The notes under the pieces were generated by a model. The model saw only the letters and a program-made list of their open reading frames with translations. It had not been told where the DNA came from and searched no databases. A DNA stretch of 64,000 nucleotides from Amorphochlora amoebiformis (Eukaryota > Cercozoa > Chlorarachniophyceae), in contig BAAHQB010000156.1 in the NCBI GenBank assembly GCA_054601695.1, positions 1 through 64,000 of the forward strand. The letters run 5' to 3'. The position numbers were made by a program, and so were the translations under genes. Positions 39,535 to 51,210 of the stretch are shown here, in pieces (positions within the stretch are counted from its first letter, which is position 1; the number at the start of each line of letters is the position of its first letter).

Positions 39535-40193
39535 AACTTTTGCGGTTTAAACAGACACAAATTCTTATTTGTGAATGTAAGCACATCAGGTTTGGTAATG
39601 ATTATGATTTTGATATCATGTTCATATCATGTTGAGGGCTCGTGACCAACAGACAGACATAAAGAAGTGTTTATTTGTCAATCTAACCACAAGAGCTTCG
39701 GTAATGATTTTGATATCATATTGAGGGTTCGTCAGCTGTACGCCAAATCTCTCAGGATACTCCCAATTCCCAATGACCAAAGCGAACCTAATTAAGAATA
39801 GCTTTAATGTATTTCAATCGAATCGGATCTAACCCTAATGTATATTATATGAATGCCTTCTTGTACAGTGAGTGATGGCATGTAAGAGGTTGCGAGAAGT
39901 GTCGGATAGCAGGTTTCAGGACAGGGATCGCGGGGACGAGAATCGGGGGGATGGATATCGGGTTGTGGGATGTTACGGGTTGTTACGGGTTGTTACGGGA
40001 TGTTACTGTTTTAAAGGACCCTACCCCTACCCCTAACCCCCATCCCTACCTCTACTCTTAGCCTCAATCGTACCCATTGGTTCACAAAATAACACATACC
40101 CAGACCCAAACCCATCTCCAACCCTCAATGAAACGCTAGGGGTAGGCTTAGGGTTAGGGTTTGGGTTACGGGTAGGGTTAGGGGTGGGGATAC
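39535..40193. repeat. Duplicated spacer and degenerate telomeric repeats
   Basis: A duplicated segment (GGTAATGATTATGATTTTGATATCAT and a relative, 39593-39725), a GGGTTGTTACGGGTTGTTACGG repeat near 39960-40005, and dense CCCTACCCCTAACCCC / TTAGGGTTTGGGTTACGGG repeats at 40020-40190. The telomere-like block abuts the minus-strand donor after the possible exon 40223-40194. No gene supported in 39.5-40.0 kb. Confidence 0.7.
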
Positions 40194-40293
40194 CTTTTGC
40201 CGAAGCTTGGTGAATTCTTTTTCCTGGTATAGTGTGTGTGTGTTTAACTTAGTCTGTTTTAAGAACACACATACATATATATATATATATATC

Positions 40294-40521
<228 letters not shown>

Positions 40522-40539
40522 TAATATAATATAAAGATT

Positions 40540-40607
<68 letters not shown>

Positions 40608-40610
40608 AAG

Positions 40611-40646
<36 letters not shown>

Positions 40647-40658
40647 GTGTACGTGTTC

Positions 40659-42912
40659 TTACTCAGGTTCTAAAATCTCGCAGATCTCCTCCCACGGACG
40701 AGGCTTCCTCTCCTTTTCAACTTCATCCACAGGCCTACATTTCGTTAATCGCTATCATTCCAACACAGCTCGAGGGTTAATCACTATCACTCAACACAAC
40801 TCGTTACTTAATCGCTATCATTCCAACACAACTCGTTAGTTAATATCTACATCCTATTCTCAGAAACTTCCCGGAACAACCGCAAGACTACTCGCTACCT
40901 CAGTGAGTTAAATATTGTGTGTGTGCTCTCTCACTTTTTCTCTTGTGCCTCGGGCTCTGTCTTAGCCTTGGGCTCTGTCTTAGCCTTGGAACTTCCAAAC
41001 CAGCCCCGTGTCGCCCAATCGAGAGACAGCCTCCGACCCCAACTCTTCGAACGCTTACTACTCGGTGCCCCACCCTTGTTATCGTTTAGGTTCTCTCGCT
41101 TCCACTCTTTCTTCTCGTCGTCCTCCGTCGTCTCGTCATCCGACGATTCGTGCTTCTTTTCCTCCCGATTTTCCTCTTGGTCTGGCCTCCTCGAATTTCT
41201 CTCTAATTCTGGAGTCCCCTGCTTCTTGCGCTTTCCCTCCTGGCTGTGTGGCTGTGTGTCCCTCCTGGTTGACTTTCCCTCCTCCCTAGTCGTTTCCCGC
41301 TGCCGAGCCTCCTGCTTTTCTTCCTGGCCCTGTGTGTCCCTCCTGTTCGACTTCCCCTCCTCACCTGTCTTCTCTCGCTGCTGCTCCCCTTGCTTTTCTT
41401 CCTGGCCCTGTGTCTCCCTGCTTTCCGACTTACTCTCGGTCTTGTATGTCTCTCGACTCGCTTGCCGACCACCCCCCTCACCAGCTGCCTTTCCCTTTAC
41501 CTGAACGCTTACCCGCAGCACCTCCCCAAATTGCCTAGCGCTATCACTTTCGATAGACTGCCCTGGCTTGCCGTCTCCACTGCCTTCCGCCCCGACCCCG
41601 CTCACACCCCCGCTAACATCACAGCTCGCAAGCCCAGGCCCCTCCGTGTTCGGATTCGGCTTCGGCTTCCTGTCCGGTTCGGGCTCGCACATCCGATACT
41701 CCGCTGAGAGGTCTTTCACATCCTCGTTGGGAGTTTGTAGATGAATGGACACCGGCACGATGTCCCCCGGTTCTACTTTTCGGTCGATTGGTGGCGACTC
41801 TCTAGTCTCGGCGAGGAGTGGATCAGAGGAAATCAAAAGTCGCTTAAGGCGCGAGCCCTTTCGCCATGGCGTATTGCCAGTATTCTCGACGAGCCATGTC
41901 TTTTTGAACGTCGTGGATCGCGCCACCTTGGTGCCGTACGGTATGGTGTCATCCTCGGCGAACTTGGCGTCTGGTGGGGATGGCGGTCGATAGATGGTGC
42001 CTGCACTGTTTAATGAAGTGGCGGCCGGTGATGGCTTTTCCTTTGAGCCTGTCTTATTCTGCTCATTCTGGTGATTTTGCTGAATCTGGTCATGCTTATC
42101 GCCCGCTTCTTCAACACCTTGCCTCGCTGCTTGTGTAGCCTGTGCAACCTGATGTGTACGCGTAAGTTGGATTGGTTTTTGTAGAACCTGCTTGTCTCAA
42201 CATCAAAATCCGACATGTTGCTTGACATATCTAATCGGAAAGTGACTACCACCTGATGTGGGCGACGACAACGGAGATGGAGACGCTTGGCGTACGAATC
42301 CACAATCGAGAGGGCGCTAATTGATATCATAAGTATACATCATACTCGTAGAGACTAGGTTAGACATCAAAACATATACACCATGACTAAACATGCAATA
42401 AAACCATAGCTCAAGTACGGTCTCTCAGAAACGGGTAGGGATATCCCGAAGACAGAAAAATCGTGAAATAAAAGAATAGCATAGCTCAAGTAAAGTCTCA
42501 GAGGAGGGAGGGATGAAGACAGAAAAATCATGAAATAAAAGCACAGTTTAGGGATGAAGACAGGAAAATCATGAAATAAAAGCATAGCTCAAGTAAGGTC
42601 TCTCAGAGGAGGTAGCGATGAAGACAGGGTTAGCTCAAGTAAGGTCTCTCAGAAGGAGGTAGGGATGAACACAGAAAAACTATCAAAACGCAAGGCAGGG
42701 TAGCTTACTTACCTGCGAAACTTTTCGACTGCCCACATTTCATGATGTCTGAAATGTTAAGGTTCAAACCAAATGACTACTCAAACGGAAATTCGAAATA
42801 TAACATGTTACTACACCAGTATTTCCTTATTTACATGACCACGCACAACCATAACATTAATAATGTTCAATCCTCATCATCAATTTACATATACAAACAT
42901 ATACATATATAT

Positions 42913-42946
<34 letters not shown>

Positions 42947-42952
42947 ATATAA

Positions 42953-42984
<32 letters not shown>

Positions 42985-43081
42985 CAAGTATTTATGTGCA
43001 ATTTTCTGGGCATACATGTTCAAATATATAGGTATACAAATATGTACACGCACACGTACACACATATATATATATATATAT

Positions 43082-43124
<43 letters not shown>

Positions 43125-43161
43125 CATCCATATAAATTGAACACACACACAAACATATACA

Positions 43162-43194
<33 letters not shown>

Positions 43195-43202
43195 CATCCA
43201 TA

Positions 43203-43239
<37 letters not shown>

Positions 43240-43346
43240 TATATTTATATTTATATCGAGAAATATATATGATGTAAAACGAATTTGCATTGATACCCTG
43301 CCTGTTTGAGATATTCGAAGAGCTTTTCTTCGTAACTGTTACTCTC
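40659..43346 (-). CDS. FW-domain (NBR1 central Ig-like) protein with charged tail
   Basis: Minus-strand exons joining in phase: 43346-43297 ([16 protein letters not shown]), 42748-42713 ([11 protein letters not shown]), 42316-42253 ([20 protein letters not shown]), 42148-40935 and 40734-40659 ([20 protein letters not shown]..., TAA). The large exon holds the FW fold: [55 protein letters not shown] and [13 protein letters not shown], which match the conserved Trp, Gly-Asp and Tyr-Arg positions of NBR1/ILRUN-type domains. A polar insertion of about 50 residues splits the last hairpin (AEYRM to RQFGEVL). The tail is rich in Glu/Arg/Lys with EEKQ-type repeats. In NBR1 this domain binds partners in selective autophagy; no PB1, ZZ or UBA domain is visible here, so the role is open. 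Ending without the last junction gives a TGA at 40931. A further 30-base exon at 40223-40194 is possible. Confidence 0.75.
42360..42680. repeat. Intronic repeat with GAAGACAGAAAAATCATGAAATAAAAG units
   Basis: About five copies of a 60-70 base unit that includes CATAGCTCAAGTAAGGTCTC and TCAGAGGAGGTAGGGATG, in an intron of the FW gene. Confidence 0.85.
42890..43260. repeat. (TA)n intron
   Basis: TA tracts between predicted exons 43346-43297 and 42748-42713. Confidence 0.93.
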
Positions 43347-43455
43347 CTAATAAAGTCATATCAATTGGAATACAAATGCAGCTCTTCGAGGAGCTCTTCT
43401 TCGTAACTGTTTACTCTTCTAAAACACTACATATCACCTGGAATACAATTACGGA
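43309..43455. repeat. Tandem duplication of an exon of the FW gene
   Basis: Two 70-75 base units share GAGCT(C/T)TTCTTCGTAACTGTT and CACCTGGAATACAA/AATTGGAATACAAATG. On the minus strand they encode [12 protein letters not shown] and NSYEEELLEELHL. The second copy has one extra base before the motif, which breaks the frame relative to the first. Confidence 0.6.
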
Positions 43456-43489
43456 TAATATATGTAAAAATATAACATACATATTAAAA

Positions 43490-43510
43490 TCATACACTGA
43501 ATATGTAACA

Positions 43511-43541
<31 letters not shown>

Positions 43542-43562
43542 ATATACAAATATAATATATAT

Positions 43563-43598
<36 letters not shown>

Positions 43599-43632
43599 AA
43601 TATATATAATACATATATATTTTTTATTTTAA

Positions 43633-43683
<51 letters not shown>

Positions 43684-43687
43684 ATAT

Positions 43688-43749
<62 letters not shown>

Positions 43750-43762
43750 TATGTTTATATGT

Positions 43763-43803
<41 letters not shown>

Positions 43804-43807
43804 TATA

Positions 43808-43904
<97 letters not shown>

Positions 43905-43915
43905 CATATTATATA
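43490..43915. repeat. (TA)n microsatellite
   Basis: TA tracts, with no exon. Confidence 0.95.
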
Positions 43916-43939
43916 CCGAAGCATCGTTGATTTGGTTGA

Positions 43940-44480
43940 GTTGTTGGCAGTAAGCTTTGAACTGTGACCACAGGCAGTAACTTGTTAACTTAGAACAATT
44001 TCATAGCCAGTAACTCGTTAACTTAGAACAAGTTCAACTGTCTGTCACCGTAGACCGAAACATGTTTTTTCAGAATATGCCACGGGTGATATTCGCTACC
44101 AATGGTGTCAATGGCTTGCATGGCGTGAAACGTGTGGTAACCCTCTTGAGAATGCGACATGGTTGATTTTCATTAGGAACTGCGTCAATGGCGTCAATGG
44201 CGTCAATGGCGTCAATGGCGCAAATGGCGTCAATGGTTCACATGGCGTGAGAACATTTGGTAGCCCTCTTGAGAATGTGACATGGGTGATTTTCAATAGA
44301 ACTTGCGTCAATGGCGTCAATTTCATGTATGGCATGCATGGCGTGAAAACGTGTTGTAGCATTGTAGCAGTGTGTCGAGAATGTGACATGGATGATTTTC
44401 ATTAGGAATTGTGTCAATGGTGTCAATGGCGTACACGGCGTGAAAACGTGTGGTAGCCTACCCCTTTTGCGATGCCTTCA
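43940..44480. repeat. About 120-base tandem repeats with GGCGTCAATGGCGTCAATG core
   Basis: Four long units contain GAGAATG(C/T)GACATGG.TGATTTTCATTAGGAA and GGCGTGAAAACGTGTGGTAGCC; inside them is a 9-base GGCGTCAAT array at 44187-44237. Open frames reflect the 9-base period. Confidence 0.8.
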
Positions 44481-44519
44481 CATTTCAGGGATAATCTATT
44501 AATATAGCACTTGAATATT

Positions 44520-44617
44520 AGTATTATTAGTATATATTATATATGTATATATAATATATAATACATTATGTTTATAAATATACATATATATATATATATA
44601 TATAATATATATATAAT

Positions 44618-44701
<84 letters not shown>

Positions 44702-44732
44702 TATATATTATATATATATATATATATATATG

Positions 44733-44764
<32 letters not shown>

Positions 44765-44846
44765 TTATATATGGTCCATTTGTATCATGATATATATTTA
44801 CAATAATACAAATATATAAATATTACAGTATGTATAAATATGTAAA

Positions 44847-44890
<44 letters not shown>

Positions 44891-44963
44891 AATATGTATA
44901 TACACATTATATATATATATATATATATATACATACATACATATATATACATACATATCACAC

Positions 44964-45022
<59 letters not shown>

Positions 45023-45041
45023 TACATGTATACATTGATAT

Positions 45042-45093
<52 letters not shown>

Positions 45094-45105
45094 ATATAAT
45101 ATAAT

Positions 45106-45172
<67 letters not shown>

Positions 45173-45180
45173 TGTATATC
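44520..45180. repeat. (TA)n/(CA)n microsatellite
   Basis: TA tracts and a (CA)n run at 45105-45126. Confidence 0.95.
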
Positions 45181-45470
45181 TAGTATATGATCGATACTAG
45201 AGTCTAGAGCTACATACTAGTTATATGTGTAAGTATATGCTAGATATAGATTTGTTACACAACCCATAGACACCACCTTTACTAGCATTAGCACTAGTAG
45301 CAGCCCCAGTGTATTAAAATATTACATATATATATATATATATATATATAAATATATATATGTATATATATGCGTGTGTGTGACAGAGTGCTTATGTGAA
45401 TACATTTGTGTTTTAAAAGACGGGACCCATATGATAGAAGTATTATATGTATGGTGTGCATATCTGTGTT
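45181..45470. other. CTAG-containing spacer
   Basis: Unique AT-rich DNA with ACTAGAGTCTAGAG near 45197 and a short TA run at 45325. No gene seen. Confidence 0.4.
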
Positions 45471-45474
45471 GTTT

Positions 45475-45810
45475 ATATATCTGATTCAGCTATGTGCGTA
45501 TGTATTGTTGTTTGTATGTGTGATTCGAGTATGTGTGTGTATGTATATGTTGTGTGAATGTGTGATTTGAGCATGTGTGCTTTGAGTATACGTATGTGTG
45601 ATTTGAGTATGTGTGATTTGAGTTTGTGTATATGTGTGCAAGTGTGATTTGAATATGTGTGGCTTGACCTGGTCTTACAGTCGCCATCGAGTATGTGTAT
45701 GTGTTGTCGAGTATGTGTATGTGTTGTCGCGTCGAGAAGTATGTGTACGTGTGTTCGCATGTGTGATTTGAATATGAGTATGTGCATGTGTTGTTTGTAC
45801 GTGTGATTTG
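45475..45810. repeat. GTGTGATTTGAGTATGTGT repeats
   Basis: Many copies of GTGATTTGAGYATGTGTG plus GTCGAGTATGTGTATGTGTT. A second copy of the segment CGACTGTAAGACCAGGTC (minus strand) lies at about 45665-45685. Confidence 0.85.
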
Positions 45811-45822
45811 ACCTGGTCTTAC

Positions 45823-45860
45823 AGTCTTCATCGAACAAAAAGTGACTCCTGGGATCCTTT
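45823..45860 (-). CDS. Small internal exon of an unidentified gene
   Basis: Minus strand: acceptor TATGTTACAG, then [12 protein letters not shown] in 38 bases, then a strong donor GACT/GTAAGA. Entry phase 2, exit phase 1. The donor and its flank are repeated about 150 bases downstream on the minus strand. Partner exons were not found. Confidence 0.45.
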
Positions 45861-45869
45861 CTGTAACAT

Positions 45870-46135
45870 ATTATATACATATATACATATATATATATAT
45901 ACATATGTATGCATATGTATATATGTGTTATATATACATACATATGTAGATATATATGTATGTGTATATGTATGTATGTATGTATGTAAATGTATATATA
46001 TATATATATGTATATGTATGTATATATATATATATGTATATATGTATATTTATACATATAATTATAAACATTTGAATATATTCATAGGCACATATACATA
46101 TAACATACTACATACAAGTAAAATTAAAGGAGGTA
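45870..46135. repeat. (TA)n/(GTAT)n block
   Basis: TA and TATG microsatellite, with unique AT-rich DNA to 46135. Confidence 0.9.
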
Positions 46136-46142
46136 TGCAATA

Positions 46143-46597
46143 TTATAGATCTGACCCCCTGAGCATGGCATCGGCGCACTTGGAGCATGCATCCTTCTGT
46201 TCTCCGTACATCTACCCGCCACAAAATCCACTCTCAACTCAAAGCCAAACGATCAACGAAGCGGAAAAGCACATAAAGTGAAGAAACTCACCAGATCCCT
46301 CATCCGTTCCCTGTGTTGATCGAGAGACGAGGTGGCTCGGTGTCCTTTTGGCATCGTTCGGCTTCTGCGCGGTTGTTGGGATGCTACCTTTGCGATGAAT
46401 TCGGAAGAAAGAAAGAAGCACGTGAATTTTAGGTCGAATCTCCGAAAAGGAAGCCGTGTGCACCGCTCTTGAGTCCAAACGGAATACCGACGTTTCCATC
46501 TTGCGAACAACACGCGTGACCTTTCGGTGGCGCATCTGTCACTGATCACGAACAATTCGCCACTGGCGCAAGAAGGTAGTAGCACAAACCCTTTCAT
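46143..46597 (-). CDS. Two-exon gene end, unknown function
   Basis: Exon 46597-46292 is open on the minus strand (ELFVISDRCATERSRVLF ... FIAKVASQQPRRSRT ... SLDQHRERMRDL) and ends at a consensus donor GATCTG/GTGAGT. An 80-base intron ends GGCGGGTAG, and exon 46211-46143 continues in phase with MYGEQKDACSKCADAMLRG and a TAA stop. The last 35 residues look helical with a CSKC pair. A second frame in the first exon (METSVFRLDSRAVHTAS...) is also open but does not join the second exon well. The start codon is uncertain. Family not recognised. Confidence 0.5.
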
Positions 46598-46599
46598 CC

Positions 46600-46870
46600 T
46601 TCACCAGATCCATCCACGTCCATCCATCTACTAAATCCTTCCACACAATTTATATCGTAAAATCCATCCCCGCATGTATCGCCACATCCATCTACTTTAC
46701 TTACGCATGTATCACCATCCCCCCACTGTACGTATGTATCGCCACATCCATCTTCTGCGTATGTATCGCCACGCACGTCCACCTTTGTACGCATGTATCG
46801 CACATCCGCCTACTATCGTCGAATTAATATCACCACATTCACCTAGCTGCACATGCTCGGTGTGTACATC
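46600..46870. repeat. CACATCCATCTAC/ATGTATCGCCACA repeats
   Basis: Six to eight imperfect copies of GTATCGCCACATCCATCTAC-like units between the divergently oriented genes at 46.1-46.6 and 46.9 kb. Confidence 0.7.
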
Positions 46871-46925
46871 CGAGCAGCGAAATATAACAGCCTTTGCACC
46901 TCATCAGGATCACAACCACAAACCC

Positions 46926-47405
46926 ATGGACAAACACACGCTTGACGAGAAAGGAAGCACCGAAACAGACACCATCCGCGTGTATTTTGTCATCTCTCCG
47001 AACCCCACGTCCGATCACCTGGTCAATAACATACAGTGTCGCCTGTCTGACACATTGTTCAAGGCGATCGTCCTCGCGATCGACAAGGACTCAAAGGTCG
47101 AAGGGAGGCTCACACTCGGAACGGTGAGGTTTGGATTTGTGGATGGCCCCAATCTGCCAGAGGAAAAGATGGAGGTGCAATTGTGTTCACAACACAACAA
47201 GCAATATGTGGATATATGTGCATTATGTTTTGTACAAAACCGTATATGTGTATGAAGTATAGCGAATGTGTAATACTCAACATCATGGATGGTTGTGGGT
47301 ATGAATTAAGCATTGTGTATATCGCAGGAGATTGAGCACAGGGAGCTGGAAAATACGGACTTGGAACACTTTCTCAGCAGGAATCCAAACAAGTCACACT
47401 ATTAA
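46926..47405 (+). CDS. Hypothetical protein, two exons
   Basis: ATG at 46926 (MDKHTLDEKGSTETDTIRVY) with an alternative entry through an acceptor CACCTCATCAG at 46908, which would add DHNHKP. Exon 1 ends at 47174 (ATGGAG/GTGCAA). Exon 2 (47328-47405) follows TATATCGCAG and reads EIEHRELENTDLEHFLS to a TAA. The product is about 108 residues. The middle alternates charged and hydrophobic residues (VYFVISPNPTSDHL, LFKAIVLAIDKDSKVEG, VRFGFVDGPN), suggesting a small beta-rich domain. It is complete and of coding composition; the family is not recognised. Confidence 0.62.
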
Positions 47406-47750
47406 TATGTATTTGCACCTTGCTATGTTACTAATGTGCAGTAATATAGCAGAAGTAACTAGAGTAACATGTTACAATATATGTACATTTTGAACACATT
47501 GTCCTTGTAATATTTGGGACGTGTCAAGGGTCTACCAGAAGAAACATGTTACATATATGTCCATTGCATGCTTATGTCATTACATTCTTACACTATCCAT
47601 ACGCATACGCCCGTTAGTTTGTGAGTGCACGGAGATTATGAATACTATTGAATACACTGCCTCATGTATTGTCATTGCTCTATATGTGCATGGACTTTAT
47701 GCATAACTGTACGCATATATTATATATGTATATATATATATATATATATT

Positions 47751-47834
<84 letters not shown>

Positions 47835-47904
47835 ACATAGATTATATAATCTAATATGCTAAGAAATCCAAAACACAAACACGAATAAAAACACGACCCT
47901 CCAG
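47406..47904. other. Intergenic or intronic spacer with (TA)n
   Basis: Unique AT-rich DNA to 47720, then TA microsatellite to 47830. The exon beginning at 47905 needs an upstream exon that ends in phase 2; I could not find it here. Confidence 0.4.
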
Positions 47905-48444
47905 GAAATTTCCGTACCCATGCCTGACCTTTGACTACAAGACCGCCGACGTTGTGACGAGAAGCGCTCCTAACCACAAGACCATCATAAACGACCTCGA
48001 GTTCGATCTGAATGTCAAAGTCTTCTACAAAATTATAGTTATGAAGCTCAAGTCTTTCAAGTTCGACGTCGCAATTCAGGGCTTGGCTACTCCTACCATG
48101 AATCTCACCCCAGGTTTGACATGTCCATGCGGCGTCGAGTCGGATTCGAAATTTTTCAAATCGTTCTCACTGAAGAGCGGCGAGAGTGAGAACATCGAGT
48201 ACCCTCTGGGCGTGTCGAACCTCACATTCGAGTTTAACAGGGACATCGGATGGTTAACTGGTTTTTTTCAAGACAAGTTGTATCGCAGGGATACGGTGAG
48301 AGAAGGGGGGGACGATTACTCGATCGCGACTGGTGAGGGAAGTGGGGCTTCGGAGGGATTTCAGAAGTATCTAGTGCAGTGCTGTTGCTTGCAGTGTACT
48401 TGTGTGCGATGTTGCTAGGTTCGTTCATGATTAATCATATCTAG
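47905..48444 (+). CDS. Beta-rich protein with a possible C-terminal membrane anchor, unknown function
   Basis: After acceptor ACCCTCCAG the frame reads KFPYPCLTFDYKTADVV, LEFDLNVKVFYKIIVMKL, FKFDVAIQGLATPTMNL, SDSKFFKSFSLKSGESENI and LGVSNLTFEFNRDIGWL. If donor ACTG/GTGAGG (48332) and acceptor TTGCTTGCAG (48394) are used, a 62-base intron is removed and the protein ends VYLCAMLLGSFMINHI, a hydrophobic tail. Without splicing it ends at 48418 in a Cys-rich stretch. The strand pattern weakly recalls LEA14/WHy-type domains, but the diagnostic Asn-Pro-Asn is missing, so I do not assign it. The 5' end is incomplete. Confidence 0.55.
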
Positions 48445-48586
48445 ATCATCTACAAGATCATTCTGACACTAGAATATAGCTAGACTAGACTCTAGCCATG
48501 ATAATTTAATCTAGTTAATATAGTTCATTTTCGAGTCCAGATCGAGGTCGTTATAATTCAGGCTAGAGGCGGACTACGTACCATCG

Positions 48587-48673
<87 letters not shown>

Positions 48674-49240
48674 CTAGGTTATAGGAAGTATCTACAACTA
48701 GTATTTTATTCGAATATTTAACAAAATATTATAAGGGCACAGGAGAGCTACTAGCTAGAGCTAGGGTATTTGAATAATTGTATAATTCCTAGAATTCAAG
48801 AATTAAATTTACTCCATATGTGTGCATGCATGCAGTCATGGCTAAGCTTAAGCTGGGGGTCTGTATAGCCAAGACCGGTATATATGCGCGCGCGCGCGCG
48901 CGCGCGCGCGCGGCCGGGCCCACACAGAAGATCGAGCAGCATCAATCGATCATACCAATCCCAGCCCTTACAATCTTGCTTATTGAATTGAACATTGTAA
49001 TTGTACTAGTTGTAAATGTTTTTGGACGTATTTAGTCTAGTTAGTCTAAGTCATACAATCAGTGAATCACATGTAGTAGATTAGATCTACATTCAAATGG
49101 ACAATTTCTTCACGGACAACGTAAAAATTGCTCATATTTTTTTTCTTCAAATACTAAATTTTACGAGTAAACAGTATACCTAAAGAAATACACAGTCGAT
49201 ACGGCCTCGTAGGCTGGCATCTAGACATGTACGCATGCAC
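48445..49240. other. CTAG-rich spacer with (TA)n and (GC)n tracts
   Basis: CTAG tetramers are frequent (for example CTAGACTAGACTCTAG near 48481). A TA run occupies 48589-48674 and a pure (GC)n run lies at about 48886-48911, followed by GGCCGGGCCC. No gene supported. Confidence 0.6.
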
Positions 49241-49247
49241 AGAAATT

Positions 49248-49999
49248 TCACCTCCGAACGACAATTTTGGCCCTTAGAACGTCTCCGAATAGCTTCCTAG
49301 TATTCTTATCATACATCCGGTACTCTGCAATATATTCCCCAGGCTTTCCCGGGGCCACCAAACGAACGCTTGCATCAACCAGGTCCCCTGGCAACACCTT
49401 ATCGGGGAGTTTCCCGGGTTTGTTGAGCTGTTTAATTTTCCGAAACTTTTTCAGACGTTTAAGCTCCACATTAGAAGGCCATGGTTCCTGCCCAGTATTC
49501 GAAACGATCCTGCAGCAACACAATGTAATTAAAGAAATTTCTTACAAACAGCTTCCACCCAGCTACCAAGTCTTGGTGAATTTTTCCTTTGGAGCAACGG
49601 TTTGCCCACTAAAAATGGTCTTGTCTTCTTCGAAAGCACATTTCAGCTTATGTGTCGAAGTCTGCTGCCCCATGCGTCCGGAGGGAGTCTTCGCAAAATA
49701 ATAGGACCGGGAGTCTTGGCAGAATAATGGACCGCTACCTTTGGAACTTTGGTATTGTATATCTATTCGTCACGGTACCTTGTCACACGTCAGCAATGAA
49801 CACGTGTGTCCGTGAACCGCCCCCATAGTTTTGCTTAAAGGGTAGGGCTGCGAGTCGCATCCACGCTGGCGCCGGTACCCTCCTGCGACGCGTTACACTT
49901 TGGAGATTCTGCCCAATGCTGCATGGGTGTTGAAATACCTTGAATGTGAGTTGATGGACGTTCAATGCCGTCTGATCGTCATCCCAATCGAAGCCAACC
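49248..49999 (-). CDS. Compact FW-domain (NBR1 central Ig-like) protein
   Basis: Minus-strand exons: an upstream exon ending at 49939 (DWDDDQTALNVHQLTFK, then AAG/GTATTT; its 5' boundary is unknown), 49688-49567 and 49509-49248 with a TGA stop. The 57-base intron between the last two has GT-AG ends and rebuilds the codon of the first domain Trp. The two terminal exons encode almost only the FW fold: CAFEEDKTIFSGQTVAP, KEKFTKTW-IVSNTGQEPWP, LPGDLVDASVRLVAPGKPG, EYIAEYRMYDKNTRKLFGD and LRAKIVVRR. All hallmark positions (Trp, Asn-Thr-Gly, Pro-Trp, Gly-Asp, Pro-Gly, Tyr-Arg, Phe-Gly) are present. Starting at an internal ATG (49673) gives 122 residues. Unlike the gene at 40.7-43.3 kb it has no insertion in the last hairpin and no charged tail. 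Confidence 0.78.
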
Positions 50000-50060
50000 C
50001 CAACAGAAGCCAACCCCGACAGAAGCCAACCCCACAGATGCCAACCCAACACCAACGCAT
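49980..50060. repeat. CCAACCCCAACAGAAG repeats
   Basis: Four to five copies of GAAGCCAACCCCRACA, overlapping the presumed 5' edge of the exon ending at 49939. Confidence 0.7.
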
Positions 50061-50192
50061 GTAGTCTCCAAGCTAAACTCATGCCCACCTCTACCGCCCT
50101 ATTTTTCCTCCCGCTCCTTGTGCACCCCACCCTCGCATTCGGACCGTCACCCGCCTCTCCCACCAATGGGCCACCATATGCTTACATTTCAG

Positions 50193-50484
50193 CGAAAGTC
50201 GCAGTCGAAATATCCGTTGAGTTTTTGTAAGTGTACAAGTGCTTCCATGCATATATGTTACTCATCTCTAATCTTCTTCTCTTTTGTGATATGTCATGAT
50301 TCTCTGTAGATGTTAAAATATATGTTTGTGTACATATATCTATTGAGTTATTTACATATAAAAATATATATGAACATACGAATGTGAAATGAAATGTTCA
50401 GGTATCTTCGTTTGGCGAGAATCATGGAGTGGTTAACACGTACTACAACATGCATCGCTTCTTCTCACGACACCTCCGAAATGG
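50193..50484 (+). CDS. Two plus-strand exons of an unknown gene (copy 1 of an inverted exon pair)
   Basis: Exon 50193-50226 lies between CTTACATTTCAG and TTTTT/GTAAGT and reads KVAVEISVEF. Exon 50402-50484 lies between GAAATGTTCAG and AAATGG/GTTAAT. In the phase that joins the first exon it reads [20 protein letters not shown]; another open frame reads [20 protein letters not shown]. The second exon has a near-identical inverted copy at 53145-53062. Family not recognised and the true frame is uncertain. Confidence 0.48.
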
Positions 50485-51000
<516 letters not shown>

Positions 51001-51176
51001 TATTGGTTCCGGAAAGGGAAAGGACATTCCAGACAAATTCGTAGAAACTACCAGAATGTACTAGAAACGACTACAAGTAGAATATCGAGAATGAGCACTA
51101 TTTCCAAATGAAAGTCACAGAATTCATCAAACCATTCACAACAATTTAAACCGGAGTGAACATAACATATGTATTT

Positions 51177-51210
<34 letters not shown>

